Part shown: positions 16,163-25,012 of the stretch, piece after piece
Position numbering within the stretch: position 1 is the stretch's first letter
Layout: the number at the start of each line of letters is the position of its first letter
Source: Streptomyces spinosisporus
GTDB taxonomy: Bacteria > Actinomycetota > Actinomycetes > Streptomycetales > Streptomycetaceae
NCBI RefSeq assembly: GCF_022698145.1
Contig: NZ_JALDAX010000003.1
Location: 434,001-498,000 of the forward strand
Length of the DNA stretch: 64,000 nt
Direction of reading: 5' to 3'
Translations under genes and position numbers: made by a program
The notes under the pieces: generated by a model
The model's input: only the letters and a program-made list of their open reading frames with translations
Told to the model about the DNA's origin: nothing
The model's database searches: none

Positions 16163-16651
16163 TTGCAACCCACACCATCCTTGTTGAACGATCCGCAGGC
16201 CGACGTCGCGCACACGATCTGGAATTACTGGACGGGCCTGTGGAACGGCACGGGCCGGACGGACCCGGCGGAATTCATTGCCGACGACGTGACCGTCCAC
16301 CTGCCGACGTTCGGAATGCCCCCGTCGTCCTCGCTGACGACGCGTGACCATGTGACCGGCTGGATCGAGGGATTCCGCAGCTGCTACCGCCCCGGTGCGC
16401 GCTTCGCCGCCGAACTCGGCCCGTGGCTCGCCGGCGGCCAGTTCGTCGTGGCGCGCTGGCGCTTCACCGGGACATGGCAGGGCGGCGTTCCCGCGACCGC
16501 CACCGTCGCGCCGGGCGCCGACGTCTCGATCTGCGGCGTCGACATCCTGCGCCTGGAGGACGGCCGTATCGCCGAGTACTGGCTCAGCGACGACCAGCTC
16601 GACCTGTACGGCCAGCTCGGGGCGGCGATCCCGGCGGGAGCCCGGTCCTGA
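16163..16651 (+). CDS. SnoaL-like (NTF2-fold) protein 1
   Basis: The 162-residue protein has the NTF2/SnoaL layout: an N-terminal helix with WNYWTGLWNG, a FIADDVTVHLPTF strand, and a C-terminal sheet with CGVDILRLEDGRIAEYW. This fold includes polyketide cyclases, dehydratases and isomerases. Start is TTG at 16163 after AGGAGAAGGA. It is the first gene of the plus-strand operon with KASIII-like, LuxE-like and LuxC-like genes, and its stop overlaps the next start by one base. Two further relatives lie at 21826 and 24631. The shared W-x(2)-MWN/LWN and G-[VI]-D motifs suggest all three arose by duplication. The reaction is unknown. Confidence 0.75.
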   Translation: MQPTPSLLNDPQADVAHTIWNYWTGLWNGTGRTDPAEFIADDVTVHLPTFGMPPSSSLTTRDHVTGWIEGFRSCYRPGARFAAELGPWLAGGQFVVARWRFTGTWQGGVPATATVAPGADVSICGVDILRLEDGRIAEYWLSDDQLDLYGQLGAAIPAGARS

Positions 16652-17718
16652 TGGGTCACACCGCCTTCGTGATCGGCAGCGCCGTCGTGCTGCCGCCCGA
16701 AGTGGAGTCCGCCACCGACGCCGTGCGGTCGGGACGGATCACCGAGGACGAGGGCGAGCGGCTCGGGGTGCGCAGCGTCCATGCCGGCACCGAGCCGGCC
16801 CCCGTGCTCGCCGCGGCCGCCGCCCGTACCGCCGCCGCCGAGGCGGGCGTATTACCGGATCGTGTCCGCCATCTGACACACGCTCACACGTACTACCAGG
16901 GCCACGACTTCTGGTCGCCCGCGCACTTCATCGCGCACGAAGCCGGCTTCGAGGCCTGCGTGCCGGTGTCGGTCGGGCAGATGTGCAACGGCGGGGCAGC
17001 CGCCCTGAGCATCTGCGTCGACCGGCTCCGCGCGGCTCCCCCCGGCGCCTCGGCCCCGGGCGGGCCGGATCTGGCCGTCGCGACCACCGCGGACGCCTTC
17101 GGCGGCAGCGGCTTCGACCGATGGGCCGGGGACTACGACACCGTCTACGGCGACGGCGCCACCTGCGTCATCCTCTCCCCGCAGGCCGACGCCACGACCG
17201 GGCCCGCGCTGCGCCTGCTCGCGCTGGACTCGCGCGCCCGCCCGCAGTTCGAGGCCATGTACCGCGAGGGCGACGCCTTCGGCAGCACCCCGCACCAGCT
17301 GCGGGCGGCTGTCGACGTGAAGGCCACCAAGCGCGCCTTCTTCCAACGCTCCGGCGGGACCGACGAGTTCCGCGAGGCCGCCGTCAAGACGATCGGTGAA
17401 CTGGTCGGCGGCGTCGTCGAGTCGGCCGGTGTCGGGATCACCGACGTGGCGGCCACGATGCTGCCCCGGCTCAGCCCCAAGGTGCTCGACCTCATGTACT
17501 CCGAGGCGATCGACCCCCGTCTGAGACCGACGCTGCACTGCGAGCGCGAGACGACGGGACACCTGGGCGCGGGCGACTTCCTCGCCAACCTCGACCACCT
17601 GCGGCGCACGGACCTGCTCGCCGACGGACAGTACGCCCTCGTCGTCGGTGGCGGCGGCGGGTTCACCTGGTCGGCCGCCCTCGTGCAGAAGCTCGGCCCC
17701 ACGGTCCCGCGGCCCTGA
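16651..17718 (+). CDS. KASIII-like condensing enzyme or acyltransferase 1, altered catalytic triad
   Basis: The 355-residue thiolase-fold protein resembles FabH. The nucleophile Cys112 lies in VGQMCNGGAA, and GDGATCVIL (about 167-175) and GGGGGFTWSA (about 330) frame the fold. In FabH the triad is Cys-His-Asn. Here the His position (PHQAN in FabH) is Arg273 in LPRLSPKV, while the Asn position (GNTSAAS) is His304 in TTGHLGAGD. The paralogue at 22296 has the same exchange. It could start chains, transfer an acyl group, or condense two substrates. Codon 68 is TTA (16852-16854). Start ATG 16651 overlaps the upstream stop. Confidence 0.82.
   Translation: MGHTAFVIGSAVVLPPEVESATDAVRSGRITEDEGERLGVRSVHAGTEPAPVLAAAAARTAAAEAGVLPDRVRHLTHAHTYYQGHDFWSPAHFIAHEAGFEACVPVSVGQMCNGGAAALSICVDRLRAAPPGASAPGGPDLAVATTADAFGGSGFDRWAGDYDTVYGDGATCVILSPQADATTGPALRLLALDSRARPQFEAMYREGDAFGSTPHQLRAAVDVKATKRAFFQRSGGTDEFREAAVKTIGELVGGVVESAGVGITDVAATMLPRLSPKVLDLMYSEAIDPRLRPTLHCERETTGHLGAGDFLANLDHLRRTDLLADGQYALVVGGGGGFTWSAALVQKLGPTVPRP
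16852..16854 (+). other. TTA leucine codon in KASIII-like gene 1
   Basis: In-frame GTA TTA CCG encodes Val67-Leu68-Pro69. A bldA-dependent codon inside a structural gene adds a second developmental check beside the SARP. Confidence 0.88.
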
Positions 17719-17772
17719 ACGCCAACACCCCTTGAATCGCAAGGAATTCGACACCCTCGAAAGGACCCACCC

Positions 17773-18888
17773 ATGTCTGTCCCCGGCGCCCCCGACTGGT
17801 CGATCCTGGACATCGATCCGCTGCAGCAGACCGTCACCGACGCCGACGCCTATGTGCGCACGCTCATGCAGTGGCACTTCGGGACCGAGACGGGGTCGCC
17901 GTTCTGGCTGAGGCGCAGGGCCGACCTCGACTTCGACCCCCTCACCGACGTGAAGACCGTCGAGGATCTCGCCCAATTCCCCAACGTGGTCGACGAGTTC
18001 CGTGACATCGCCGCCGAGGACCTCGTCCCGCGCGGCCTCGGCGACTCGCCCAAGATCGCGGCCGTCTTCGAGAGCGGCGGCACGACGGGCCGGCCGAAGC
18101 GGTTCGTGATGTTCGAGGACTGGTTCACCCGCTACCTGGCCTGGGCGGGCCGCAAGGCCGCCTCGGGCCTGGGCGGTTCGGGCATCAACCTGCTCGCCAC
18201 GACACCGTCGGGCCCGCACATGATCGGCGAGGTCACCGTGCGCCAGTCGCACGCGCTCGGCGGCAAGCGGTTCACCATCGACATCGACCCGCGCTGGGTC
18301 AAGAAGCTCATCGAGCGCGGCCAGACCGACGAACTGCGCGCCTACGTCGACCACCTCGTCGACCAGACCGCCGACATCCTTGTCACCCAGGACGTCGGGA
18401 TGATCCAGACCATCCCGATCCTGCTGACGAAGATCGCCGAACGCCCCGAACTCGTCGACCTCGTCCGCTCCAAGGTCAAGCGCATCGCCTGGGGCGGCGC
18501 ACACATGGACCCCGACACCCGCGCCATCCTGCGCGAGGAGGTCTTCCCCGGCATCCCGATCGTCGGCGGCTACGGCAGCACGACCATCCTCAGCGTCGCG
18601 GTGGAACGCAAGGAGGAGCAGCCCTCAGGCCTCGCGACCTTCGACCCCTTCTCGCCCTACGTCTTCTTCCGGGTCGTCGACCCCGACACCGGGCGCCCGG
18701 TCGCCCACGGCGAGCGCGGACAGATCGTGATGAACCACATCACCAAGTTCGCGTTCATCCCCAACAACCTGGAGCGCGACACCGCGATCCGGGTGCCGGC
18801 CGAGGACGGCCACATCGGGGACGCGGTCGCCGACGTCGCACCGGTGAAGTCCTTCGACGGCACGAACGTCACCGAGGGGGTCTACTGA
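17773..18888 (+). CDS. LuxE/GriD-like acyl-activating enzyme
   Basis: The 371-residue protein belongs to the adenylate-forming family related to LuxE acyl-protein synthetase and phenylacetate-CoA ligase. The P-loop reads ESGGTTGRPKR (100-110) and GGYGST is near 260. It lacks the extended C-terminal domain of full acyl-CoA synthetases. With the LuxC-like gene two bases downstream it matches the GriD/GriC pair of grixazone biosynthesis, which reduces an aryl carboxylic acid to an aldehyde. The likely role is activating a carboxylate as acyl-AMP and passing it to the reductase. Whether the acid is made by the KS genes or is a starter is unknown. Confidence 0.82.
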   Translation: MSVPGAPDWSILDIDPLQQTVTDADAYVRTLMQWHFGTETGSPFWLRRRADLDFDPLTDVKTVEDLAQFPNVVDEFRDIAAEDLVPRGLGDSPKIAAVFESGGTTGRPKRFVMFEDWFTRYLAWAGRKAASGLGGSGINLLATTPSGPHMIGEVTVRQSHALGGKRFTIDIDPRWVKKLIERGQTDELRAYVDHLVDQTADILVTQDVGMIQTIPILLTKIAERPELVDLVRSKVKRIAWGGAHMDPDTRAILREEVFPGIPIVGGYGSTTILSVAVERKEEQPSGLATFDPFSPYVFFRVVDPDTGRPVAHGERGQIVMNHITKFAFIPNNLERDTAIRVPAEDGHIGDAVADVAPVKSFDGTNVTEGVY

Positions 18889-18890
18889 CG

Positions 18891-20264
18891 ATGAGCACCA
18901 CCGACGGCGCACCCCTGTCCGCCCACGTCGACGCGATCACCGACGCGGGCGAGTACCTGGCCCGCAGCAGCAAGCCGCTCCGCCTGCCGGACGGCCGCGA
19001 GATCGGCGCCATCTCCGAGGTGCCCCGGCTCTACGTCACCCGCGCCTTCGCGCGGCTGGCGCATGCCCCGGTGCTGCCGTACGCCACCCGCCTGGAGATG
19101 CTCGCCAAAGCGGCCGACCTGTTCGAGAACGCCGTGCTCGAAGGGCAGTCCATCGACGACTACCTCGATCTGGTCGGCCTGTGCGCCGGCGTGCCGCGCG
19201 CGGTCGCCCAGGCCTCGATCGCCGCCATCGCCAGGACCCTGCGCGCCCTGCCGGACACCCTCGCCCAGGAGATCCCGCGGGGAGCCGTCACAAGCCTCGA
19301 CGACCCCCGGGTGCGGGAGGGCGCGGCCTACTGGGCCCGCCAGGGCCGGACCCTCGCCGTCCTCGCCTCCGGCAACACCCCGGGCGTGCACGGCCTGTGG
19401 CCCAGCGCGCTCGCCCTCGGCTACGCGGTCGCCGTCCGGCCCTCCAGCCGCGAGCCCTTCACCCCGCAACGCCTCGTGCGCGCCTTCCGGGAGGCGGGCT
19501 TCACCTCGCACGTGGCCCTGCTGCCCACCGACCACGAGGTGGCCGACGTGCTCGTCGAGCAGGCCGACCGGGCGCTGGTCTACGGCGGACAGTCCGTCGT
19601 GGACAAGTACGCCGCCGACCCGGCCGTCCTCACCCAGGGGCCGGGCCGCTCCAAGACGGTCATCACCGACGACGTCGACTGGCGCGCCCACCTGGACACC
19701 GTCGCCGCCTCGGTCGCAGGCCTCGGGGGCGTCGCCTGCACCTGCACCACCGCGGTGCTCGTGGAAGGAGACCGGGCCCGGGCCGAGGAGTTCGGCGCCG
19801 CGCTCGCCGAGCGGCTCGCCGAGTCGGAGGCCGGCGAACATCGCACCGAGCTGCCCCTGGTGACGGCCCGTCAACTCGCGCAGTACGTCGAGCGCGTCGG
19901 ACAGGGCACCACCGCCCACGGGCGCACCGACATCGTCGAGACGGTCGCACCGGACACCGCCGTACTGCACCCCGTCGTACGCGTCGCGGCCGACGCCAAG
20001 GCCCCCGTGCTCGGCGTCGAACTGCCCTTCCCCTGCGTGTGGATCGCGCCGTTCAGCCGGGCCGACGGCATCGCGCCGCTGGTCGGCTCGCTGGTCGTCG
20101 CCGCGATCACCGAGGACATGGAGTTCGCGCAGCGCCTCCTCGACGAGCCGGGCATCGCCAACGTCTACGTCGGCGCCCACACCACGACCTGGATGAAGGC
20201 GGGGGTGCCCCACGACGGCTATCTGTCCGAGCACCTGATGCGGACCAAGGGCGTCATCCGCTGA
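18891..20264 (+). CDS. LuxC/GriC-like acyl reductase (aldehyde-forming)
   Basis: The 457-residue protein belongs to the LuxC branch of the aldehyde dehydrogenase superfamily. It has the nucleotide-binding ASGNTPGVHGLWP segment (159-171). The acyl-accepting cysteine lies in LGGVACTCTTAV (Cys283 or Cys285). LuxC enzymes form an acyl-thioester on cysteine and reduce it with NADPH to the aldehyde. It follows the LuxE-like gene after two bases and should form a complex with it, giving the cluster the ability to make an aldehyde. An aldehyde product or intermediate is therefore the main chemical clue in this cluster. Confidence 0.85.
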   Translation: MSTTDGAPLSAHVDAITDAGEYLARSSKPLRLPDGREIGAISEVPRLYVTRAFARLAHAPVLPYATRLEMLAKAADLFENAVLEGQSIDDYLDLVGLCAGVPRAVAQASIAAIARTLRALPDTLAQEIPRGAVTSLDDPRVREGAAYWARQGRTLAVLASGNTPGVHGLWPSALALGYAVAVRPSSREPFTPQRLVRAFREAGFTSHVALLPTDHEVADVLVEQADRALVYGGQSVVDKYAADPAVLTQGPGRSKTVITDDVDWRAHLDTVAASVAGLGGVACTCTTAVLVEGDRARAEEFGAALAERLAESEAGEHRTELPLVTARQLAQYVERVGQGTTAHGRTDIVETVAPDTAVLHPVVRVAADAKAPVLGVELPFPCVWIAPFSRADGIAPLVGSLVVAAITEDMEFAQRLLDEPGIANVYVGAHTTTWMKAGVPHDGYLSEHLMRTKGVIR

Positions 20265-20313
20265 CCCGGCCGCGACCGAGCGACCAACCCCGACCCGACC
20301 GAAAGAACGGACC

Positions 20314-21744
20314 ATGAGCGCCGACTCGCCCGCCCTCGCCACCACCGCACCGGTGGACAAGGCGACCGACCGCCGCCGAGCGATCGTCTTCGCCGTCCTG
20401 TGCTGTGGATTCGTACTGACCAGCCTCGACATGATGATCGTGAACGTCGCCTTCCCGGCGATCGAGCACGAGTTCCCCGGCTACAGCAACGCCGTCGTCA
20501 GCTGGACCCTGAACGCGTACACGATCCTCTACGCCGCCGCGCTGATCCCGGCCGGCCGACTCGCCGACCACCTCGGCCGCAAGCAGACCTTCCTCGGCGG
20601 ACTGGTGCTGTTCACCCTGGCCAGCGCCCTGTGCGCGTTCGCGCCGTCCCTGCCGGTACTGATCGCCGCGCGCGCCCTCCAGGCGCTCGGCGCCGCAGCC
20701 CTCACCCCCACCTCCATGGGCCTGCTGCTGCAGGTCAACCCGCCCGAGCTGCAGCAGCGCGCGATCCGCAGCTGGACGGCGGCGGGGGGCATCGCCGCGG
20801 CCATGGCGCCGATCGTCGGCGGCGTGCTCGTCCAGTACGACTGGCGGCTGATCTTCCTGATCAACGTGCCGATCGGAGCCGCGGCCGTGGCCGTGGGCGT
20901 ACGCGTGCTGCCCGGCTCGGAACGGAACTCCGCGGCCCCGCGCCCGGACCTGATCGGCGCGCTCGCCGTCGCCCTCTTCGCCGGCGCGGTCGTCTACGCC
21001 CTGGTCGAGGCGCCCGACGCCGGATGGGGCTCGGCGACCACCCTGACGGCGTTCGGCTGCGCGGCGGTCCTGCTCGTCGTCGCCGTCGTCCGCAACCTGC
21101 GCCACCCCTCCCCGGTCGTCCCGCGCGAACTGCTCGCCATCCCCGTCTACGTCCGCACCAACATCGCGGCGTTCGTCTACAGCGCCGCCTTCGCGGTGAT
21201 GCTGCTCTCGGTCGTCCTGTGGACCCAGAACGTCCGCGGCTACTCCGCCATCGAGACCGGCCTCGCCATCGCGCCCGGAACCGTACTGATGCCGATCTTC
21301 GCCATGCTCACCGGCCGGATGGGCCGCAGCATCGGCCTGGCCGCCACGGCGGCACTCGGCTGTGTCGTCCTCGGCGCTGGCATGGTCTGGTGGACCGTCA
21401 CCGCACCGACCGAACTGCCGTACGCAGCAGCGATCATGCCCGGCTCCATGCTCACCTCCATCGGCACGATCGTGGCGATGGCCGCCTTCGCGGGCCGGGT
21501 CTCCGCCACCATCCCGCAGGCCTTCTACGCCTCCGGATCGGCCGTGCACACCATGGCCAAGCAGATGGGTATCGCGATCGGTGTCGCCCTGCTCCTCGTC
21601 ATCCAGGGCAGCGCCGCCCACGCCGGCCAGTCCCCGGTACCGGCCCTGCGCCACGCGTGGATCGCCGCCGCCGTGCTCACCGTCCTCGCCGCCGCCATCG
21701 CCCTGGCCGGCCCGCGCAAGACGGCCGCGGCTCCCACGGCGTAG
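20314..21744 (+). CDS. MFS transporter, DHA2 (EmrB/QacA) type
   Basis: This 476-residue integral membrane protein has about 14 hydrophobic helices. It shows the DHA2 signatures LDMMIVNVAFPAIEHEF (about 37-53), GRLADHLGRKQTFL (about 81-94) and RALQALGAAALTPT (about 119-132). Such proton-coupled exporters in biosynthetic clusters usually export the product and confer self-resistance. It starts 49 bases after the LuxC-like gene and appears to be in the same operon. No dedicated resistance enzyme was recognised elsewhere in the cluster. Confidence 0.9.
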   Translation: MSADSPALATTAPVDKATDRRRAIVFAVLCCGFVLTSLDMMIVNVAFPAIEHEFPGYSNAVVSWTLNAYTILYAAALIPAGRLADHLGRKQTFLGGLVLFTLASALCAFAPSLPVLIAARALQALGAAALTPTSMGLLLQVNPPELQQRAIRSWTAAGGIAAAMAPIVGGVLVQYDWRLIFLINVPIGAAAVAVGVRVLPGSERNSAAPRPDLIGALAVALFAGAVVYALVEAPDAGWGSATTLTAFGCAAVLLVVAVVRNLRHPSPVVPRELLAIPVYVRTNIAAFVYSAAFAVMLLSVVLWTQNVRGYSAIETGLAIAPGTVLMPIFAMLTGRMGRSIGLAATAALGCVVLGAGMVWWTVTAPTELPYAAAIMPGSMLTSIGTIVAMAAFAGRVSATIPQAFYASGSAVHTMAKQMGIAIGVALLLVIQGSAAHAGQSPVPALRHAWIAAAVLTVLAAAIALAGPRKTAAAPTA

Positions 21745-21825
21745 AGGCCAACGCCCTTACGCCATCGCAGACTTGCACGCCATCAACGACTTCTGCCGTC
21801 ACGGAACCAATGGGGGAACGCACCA

Positions 21826-22257
21826 ATGCTCAGGCTCGACACGTCCGTCGCGGACAAAATATGGGACAGCTGGCTGCGCATGTGGAACGAGGATTCCGAC
21901 GTGGCCCACGAGATCATCTCCCCGGCCGGATACGTACTCCACCTTCCCGACATCGGCGCCACCATCGACCCGTCGACGATCTCGGGCCCGGCGGAAATGG
22001 CGCAATGGGTCTCCGGCTTCACCGGCAAATTCGACGGACTGCGCTACGCCACGGACTTCGGGCCGTTCGTCGACGAGTCCGAGCGCCGCTTCGCCTACCG
22101 CTGGGTCGGCACGGGCACCTGGACCGGCGCCACCGGCTGGCCGCACGACATCCCCGGCCGGGAAGCCGTCTTCGTCGGGGTCGACATCTTCCAGGTCGAC
22201 GCGTCCCTGCAGATCACCGAGTGCTGGTCCCAGGGCGCCGTCACCAGGACGACCTGA
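21826..22257 (+). CDS. SnoaL-like (NTF2-fold) protein 2
   Basis: The 143-residue protein has the same organisation as the gene product at 16163: an opening WDSWLRMWN helix, GYVLHLPDIGATIDP, and a closing GVDIFQVDASLQITECW strand pair. It lies 81 bases after the exporter and 38 bases before the second KASIII-like gene, mirroring the SnoaL-KASIII pair at 16163-17718. That repeated pairing suggests each SnoaL-like protein works on the product of its partner condensing enzyme. Catalytic residues cannot be named. Confidence 0.72.
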   Translation: MLRLDTSVADKIWDSWLRMWNEDSDVAHEIISPAGYVLHLPDIGATIDPSTISGPAEMAQWVSGFTGKFDGLRYATDFGPFVDESERRFAYRWVGTGTWTGATGWPHDIPGREAVFVGVDIFQVDASLQITECWSQGAVTRTT

Positions 22258-22295
22258 GCCCGCGCGCAGGATCCCAGACAACGGAGGAGCATCTC

Positions 22296-23357
22296 ATGGC
22301 ACTGCAGACAGGGACGGTCGAGCCACTTCTCGGTATCCGGGCGGCGCGCTGCTGGTTCCCGGAGAAGACACGTAGGCCCCAGGACGAGGTGCGGACCGGG
22401 AACCTCACGGCCGAACAGGCGGCCCGGCACGGCGAGGTGACGCTGCACATCGCCCGCGGCTGGGCCACCGAGTCCGCGCCGGCGATGGCGGTCAGCGCGG
22501 GCCGGGCCGCACTGTCGGCATCGGGCGTGCCCACCGCCGACGTCGGGCTGCTGGCGTACGCATGGACCAACTACCAGGGCAACCCCTTCTTCACCGCCGG
22601 GCACTGCGTCGCCGACGGCCTCGGCCTGCCGCGCTCGGCCGCACCCGTCGGCGTCCAACAGGCCTGCAACGGCGCCGCGATGGCCTTCACCCTCGCGGCC
22701 GGACAACTGCGGCTGGACGAGCACGCCCACGCACTGATCGTCGCGGCGGACCGCTTCGGCGCACCCGCCGTCGACCACTGGCGCAGCCACGTCATGCTCG
22801 CCTACGGCGACGGCGCCTCGGCCGCCGTCGTCGGACGGCCCGCCCCCGGCGACGCCTTCCATGTGCTGGCCGTCGAGCATGTCGCCGCGCCCGAACTGTG
22901 GCGCACCCGCGACGACTACGACGGCTTCGGACCGCAACCGCTCGCGACGCCGCCGTACATCAACGCGATGCCGACCGAGAAGTTCTCCGACGAGGGCGGC
23001 CGCCCCCGGCTGCGCGCGATCTCGCACGAGTGCATCACCGAGGCCGTCGACCGGGCCCTCGACCGGGCCGGCCTCGCGCCCGGCGACCCGCGGATCACCC
23101 AGGTGCTCGCCCCGCGGCTCAGCGACAAGGTGCGCGAACTCATGATCGGGCCGGTCGAGGAGAAGTACAGCGACCGGATCGTGTGCCACTACGGCGAGAC
23201 CGGCCACCTCGGCGCGGGCGACTTCCTCGCCAACATCGCCGACGCCGAGACCGCCGGCGACCTCGCACCCGGCGACATCGTGCTCGTCCTGGGGGCCGGC
23301 GGCGGCTACTCCTACACCTGCGCGGTCCTGCAAGTACCCGAGGAGCGTGCCGCATGA
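22296..23357 (+). CDS. KASIII-like condensing enzyme or acyltransferase 2, altered catalytic triad
   Basis: This 353-residue paralogue of the protein at 16651 has Cys124 in VQQACNGAA, Arg274 in LAPRLSDKV where FabH has its histidine, and His304 in GETGHLGAGDFLANI where FabH has its asparagine. The WTNYQGNPF segment (90-98) matches TYYQGHDF in the first copy. Two KASIII-like proteins of the same unusual subtype in one cluster suggest two priming or coupling steps, or a heterodimer. Start ATG 22296 follows GGAGGAG; the stop overlaps the next KS start (ATGA). Confidence 0.82.
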   Translation: MALQTGTVEPLLGIRAARCWFPEKTRRPQDEVRTGNLTAEQAARHGEVTLHIARGWATESAPAMAVSAGRAALSASGVPTADVGLLAYAWTNYQGNPFFTAGHCVADGLGLPRSAAPVGVQQACNGAAMAFTLAAGQLRLDEHAHALIVAADRFGAPAVDHWRSHVMLAYGDGASAAVVGRPAPGDAFHVLAVEHVAAPELWRTRDDYDGFGPQPLATPPYINAMPTEKFSDEGGRPRLRAISHECITEAVDRALDRAGLAPGDPRITQVLAPRLSDKVRELMIGPVEEKYSDRIVCHYGETGHLGAGDFLANIADAETAGDLAPGDIVLVLGAGGGYSYTCAVLQVPEERAA

Positions 23358-24562
23358 CGCGCCTCGCGATCACCGGGATGGGGTTCACGCTGGCCGGCGG
23401 GGTCCGCACCGCCGGCGACTTCTGGCACCGGGTGCGCGAGGGGGAGTCGGCGCTCACCGCGCACACGGCGTTCAACGACCGCGGTGTGCCGACCGTGATG
23501 GCGGGACAGCTCACCCACGACCCCGTCGTCGAGGGCCTGGACCCCAAGCACGCGAGCAAGTACTCGCGGGAGATCCTCGCGGCCCTCGCGAGCATCGACG
23601 AGGCGCTGGCCGACGCCGGTGTCGGCGACTTCGACCCGCACCGCGCCGGAGTCGTCGCCTCCTCCTCCCGCGGCCCGCTGCAGTGGTGGGAGCGCGAGTT
23701 CGACTCGGCGTCCGGCATCGGCCAGGTGCTGGGCGGCCTGCCCGGCGCCCCGGCGAGCATCGCGGCCATCCGCACCGGCGTCCAGGGCTACGTCACCACC
23801 GTCTCGTCGGCCTGCGTCGGCGGCACCCACGCCCTGCGGTCGGCCGCCGCGGAACTGCGCTCCGACGAGGCCGACGTCATGGTCGTCGTAGGCCACGAGT
23901 TCCCGCTGACCGCCAACCTGCTGCAGGTGTACACCGATCCGAAGTCCCGGGTGCTGAGCCTCGGCACCACGGCGGCGGACTCGATCCGCCCCTACGACGC
24001 CGACCGCGACGGCACCGCCCTCGGCGAGGGAGCGGTGGCCCTCGTCCTGGAACGCGAGGCCGACGCGCTGGCCCGCGGCGCGCACGTCTACGCCTGGGTG
24101 CTGGCGACCGGGGTCGCCAACGAGGCGGCGCATCCGACGACGATGGAGCTGTCGGGGGAGAAGACCGCGGCGCTCGCCGAGCGGGTGATCAAGAAGTCGG
24201 ACCTGTCCGTCGGCGACATCGGCCATGTGTGCGGACACGGCACCGGCACCCGCTCCAACGACGTCGCCGAGAGCCGCGCGGTCCGGCGCGTCTTCGGCGA
24301 CGACACCGAGGTGACGCTGACCTCGGTGAAGCCGATATTCGGGCATCTCTTCGGGGCGTCGTCCCTGGTCAACGTCGCCGCGACCGCCTCCATGCTGGAC
24401 GCGCAGACCATCGCCCCGACGGCCAACAGCGTGCGCGCCGACGCCGAGTGCGGCCTCGACTCCGTCTTCGGCGGGGCACGCCGCACCGACGTACGGGCCG
24501 CACTGTCCTTCGCGTTCGCACTGGGCAGCCAGTCCTCGGTGGTGGCCCTGCAGGCCGCGTGA
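23354..24562 (+). CDS. Beta-ketoacyl-ACP synthase (second FabF-type KS)
   Basis: The 402-residue condensing enzyme has a full catalytic set: Cys154 in VSSACVGGTHAL, His295 in CGHGTGTRSND, Lys326 in TSVKPIFGH and His331. It has no chain-length-factor partner next to it; its neighbour is the KASIII-like gene, to which it is coupled. It may catalyse a separate condensation (for example joining two chains, or early starter extension) rather than the iterative elongation done by the pair at 9591-11968. It ends 68 bases before the third SnoaL-like gene. Confidence 0.9.
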   Translation: MTRLAITGMGFTLAGGVRTAGDFWHRVREGESALTAHTAFNDRGVPTVMAGQLTHDPVVEGLDPKHASKYSREILAALASIDEALADAGVGDFDPHRAGVVASSSRGPLQWWEREFDSASGIGQVLGGLPGAPASIAAIRTGVQGYVTTVSSACVGGTHALRSAAAELRSDEADVMVVVGHEFPLTANLLQVYTDPKSRVLSLGTTAADSIRPYDADRDGTALGEGAVALVLEREADALARGAHVYAWVLATGVANEAAHPTTMELSGEKTAALAERVIKKSDLSVGDIGHVCGHGTGTRSNDVAESRAVRRVFGDDTEVTLTSVKPIFGHLFGASSLVNVAATASMLDAQTIAPTANSVRADAECGLDSVFGGARRTDVRAALSFAFALGSQSSVVALQAA

Positions 24563-24571
24563 CCAAGAAGC

Positions 24572-24597
24572 AAGAACCAGAAGTAAGAACCAGAAGT
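24572..24597. repeat. Two perfect 13-bp units upstream of the third SnoaL-like gene
   Basis: AAGAACCAGAAGT occurs at 24572-24584 and 24585-24597, followed by a decayed third unit. The purine-rich, A-rich stretch is out of character for the region. It may be an unstructured leader that helps ribosome loading, or a binding site. Confidence 0.75.
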
Positions 24598-24630
24598 ACG
24601 AACAAGAAACACGACAGGCGGAGCTCAGGA

Positions 24631-25005
24631 ATGATCGACCTGAAGAAACTGGATCAGTGGAACGACATGTGGAACGGCGCATTCGACCTCGCGGACGAGC
24701 TCTGCTCCCCGGAGTTCTCGATCTTCTTCGGTCGCGATGCCTCGACCCACAACGGGGACGACATCACGAACGCCGCACAGCTGAAGACGTTCATGCGCGA
24801 CTTCCGGGCCTCGCTCGGCGACGACCTGGAATTCACGCTCGTCCGCACCTTCGCGGACGCCGGTGCCGCATTCGCCGTGTCGCTGTGGAACCTGCGCGTC
24901 GGACCCGACCGGACCGTCGGCGGCATCGACGTCTTCCAGTTCGACGAGGCGGGCCGCATCCGCAGGGTGCACTCGGTGACGGGGCAGCGCGGCGTCATCG
25001 AGTGA
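24631..25005 (+). CDS. SnoaL-like (NTF2-fold) protein 3
   Basis: This 124-residue protein is the shortest of the three relatives. It keeps the opening LDQWNDMWNGAFDLADELCS helix and the closing GGIDVFQFDEAGRIRRVH strands. Start ATG 24631 follows a weak AGGA. It is the last gene of the biosynthetic plus-strand run; its stop is only seven bases from the stop of the convergent membrane-protein gene that ends the CIS operon. This sets the right-hand border of the cluster at about 25005. Confidence 0.7.
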   Translation: MIDLKKLDQWNDMWNGAFDLADELCSPEFSIFFGRDASTHNGDDITNAAQLKTFMRDFRASLGDDLEFTLVRTFADAGAAFAVSLWNLRVGPDRTVGGIDVFQFDEAGRIRRVHSVTGQRGVIE

Positions 25006-25012
25006 GACGCCG

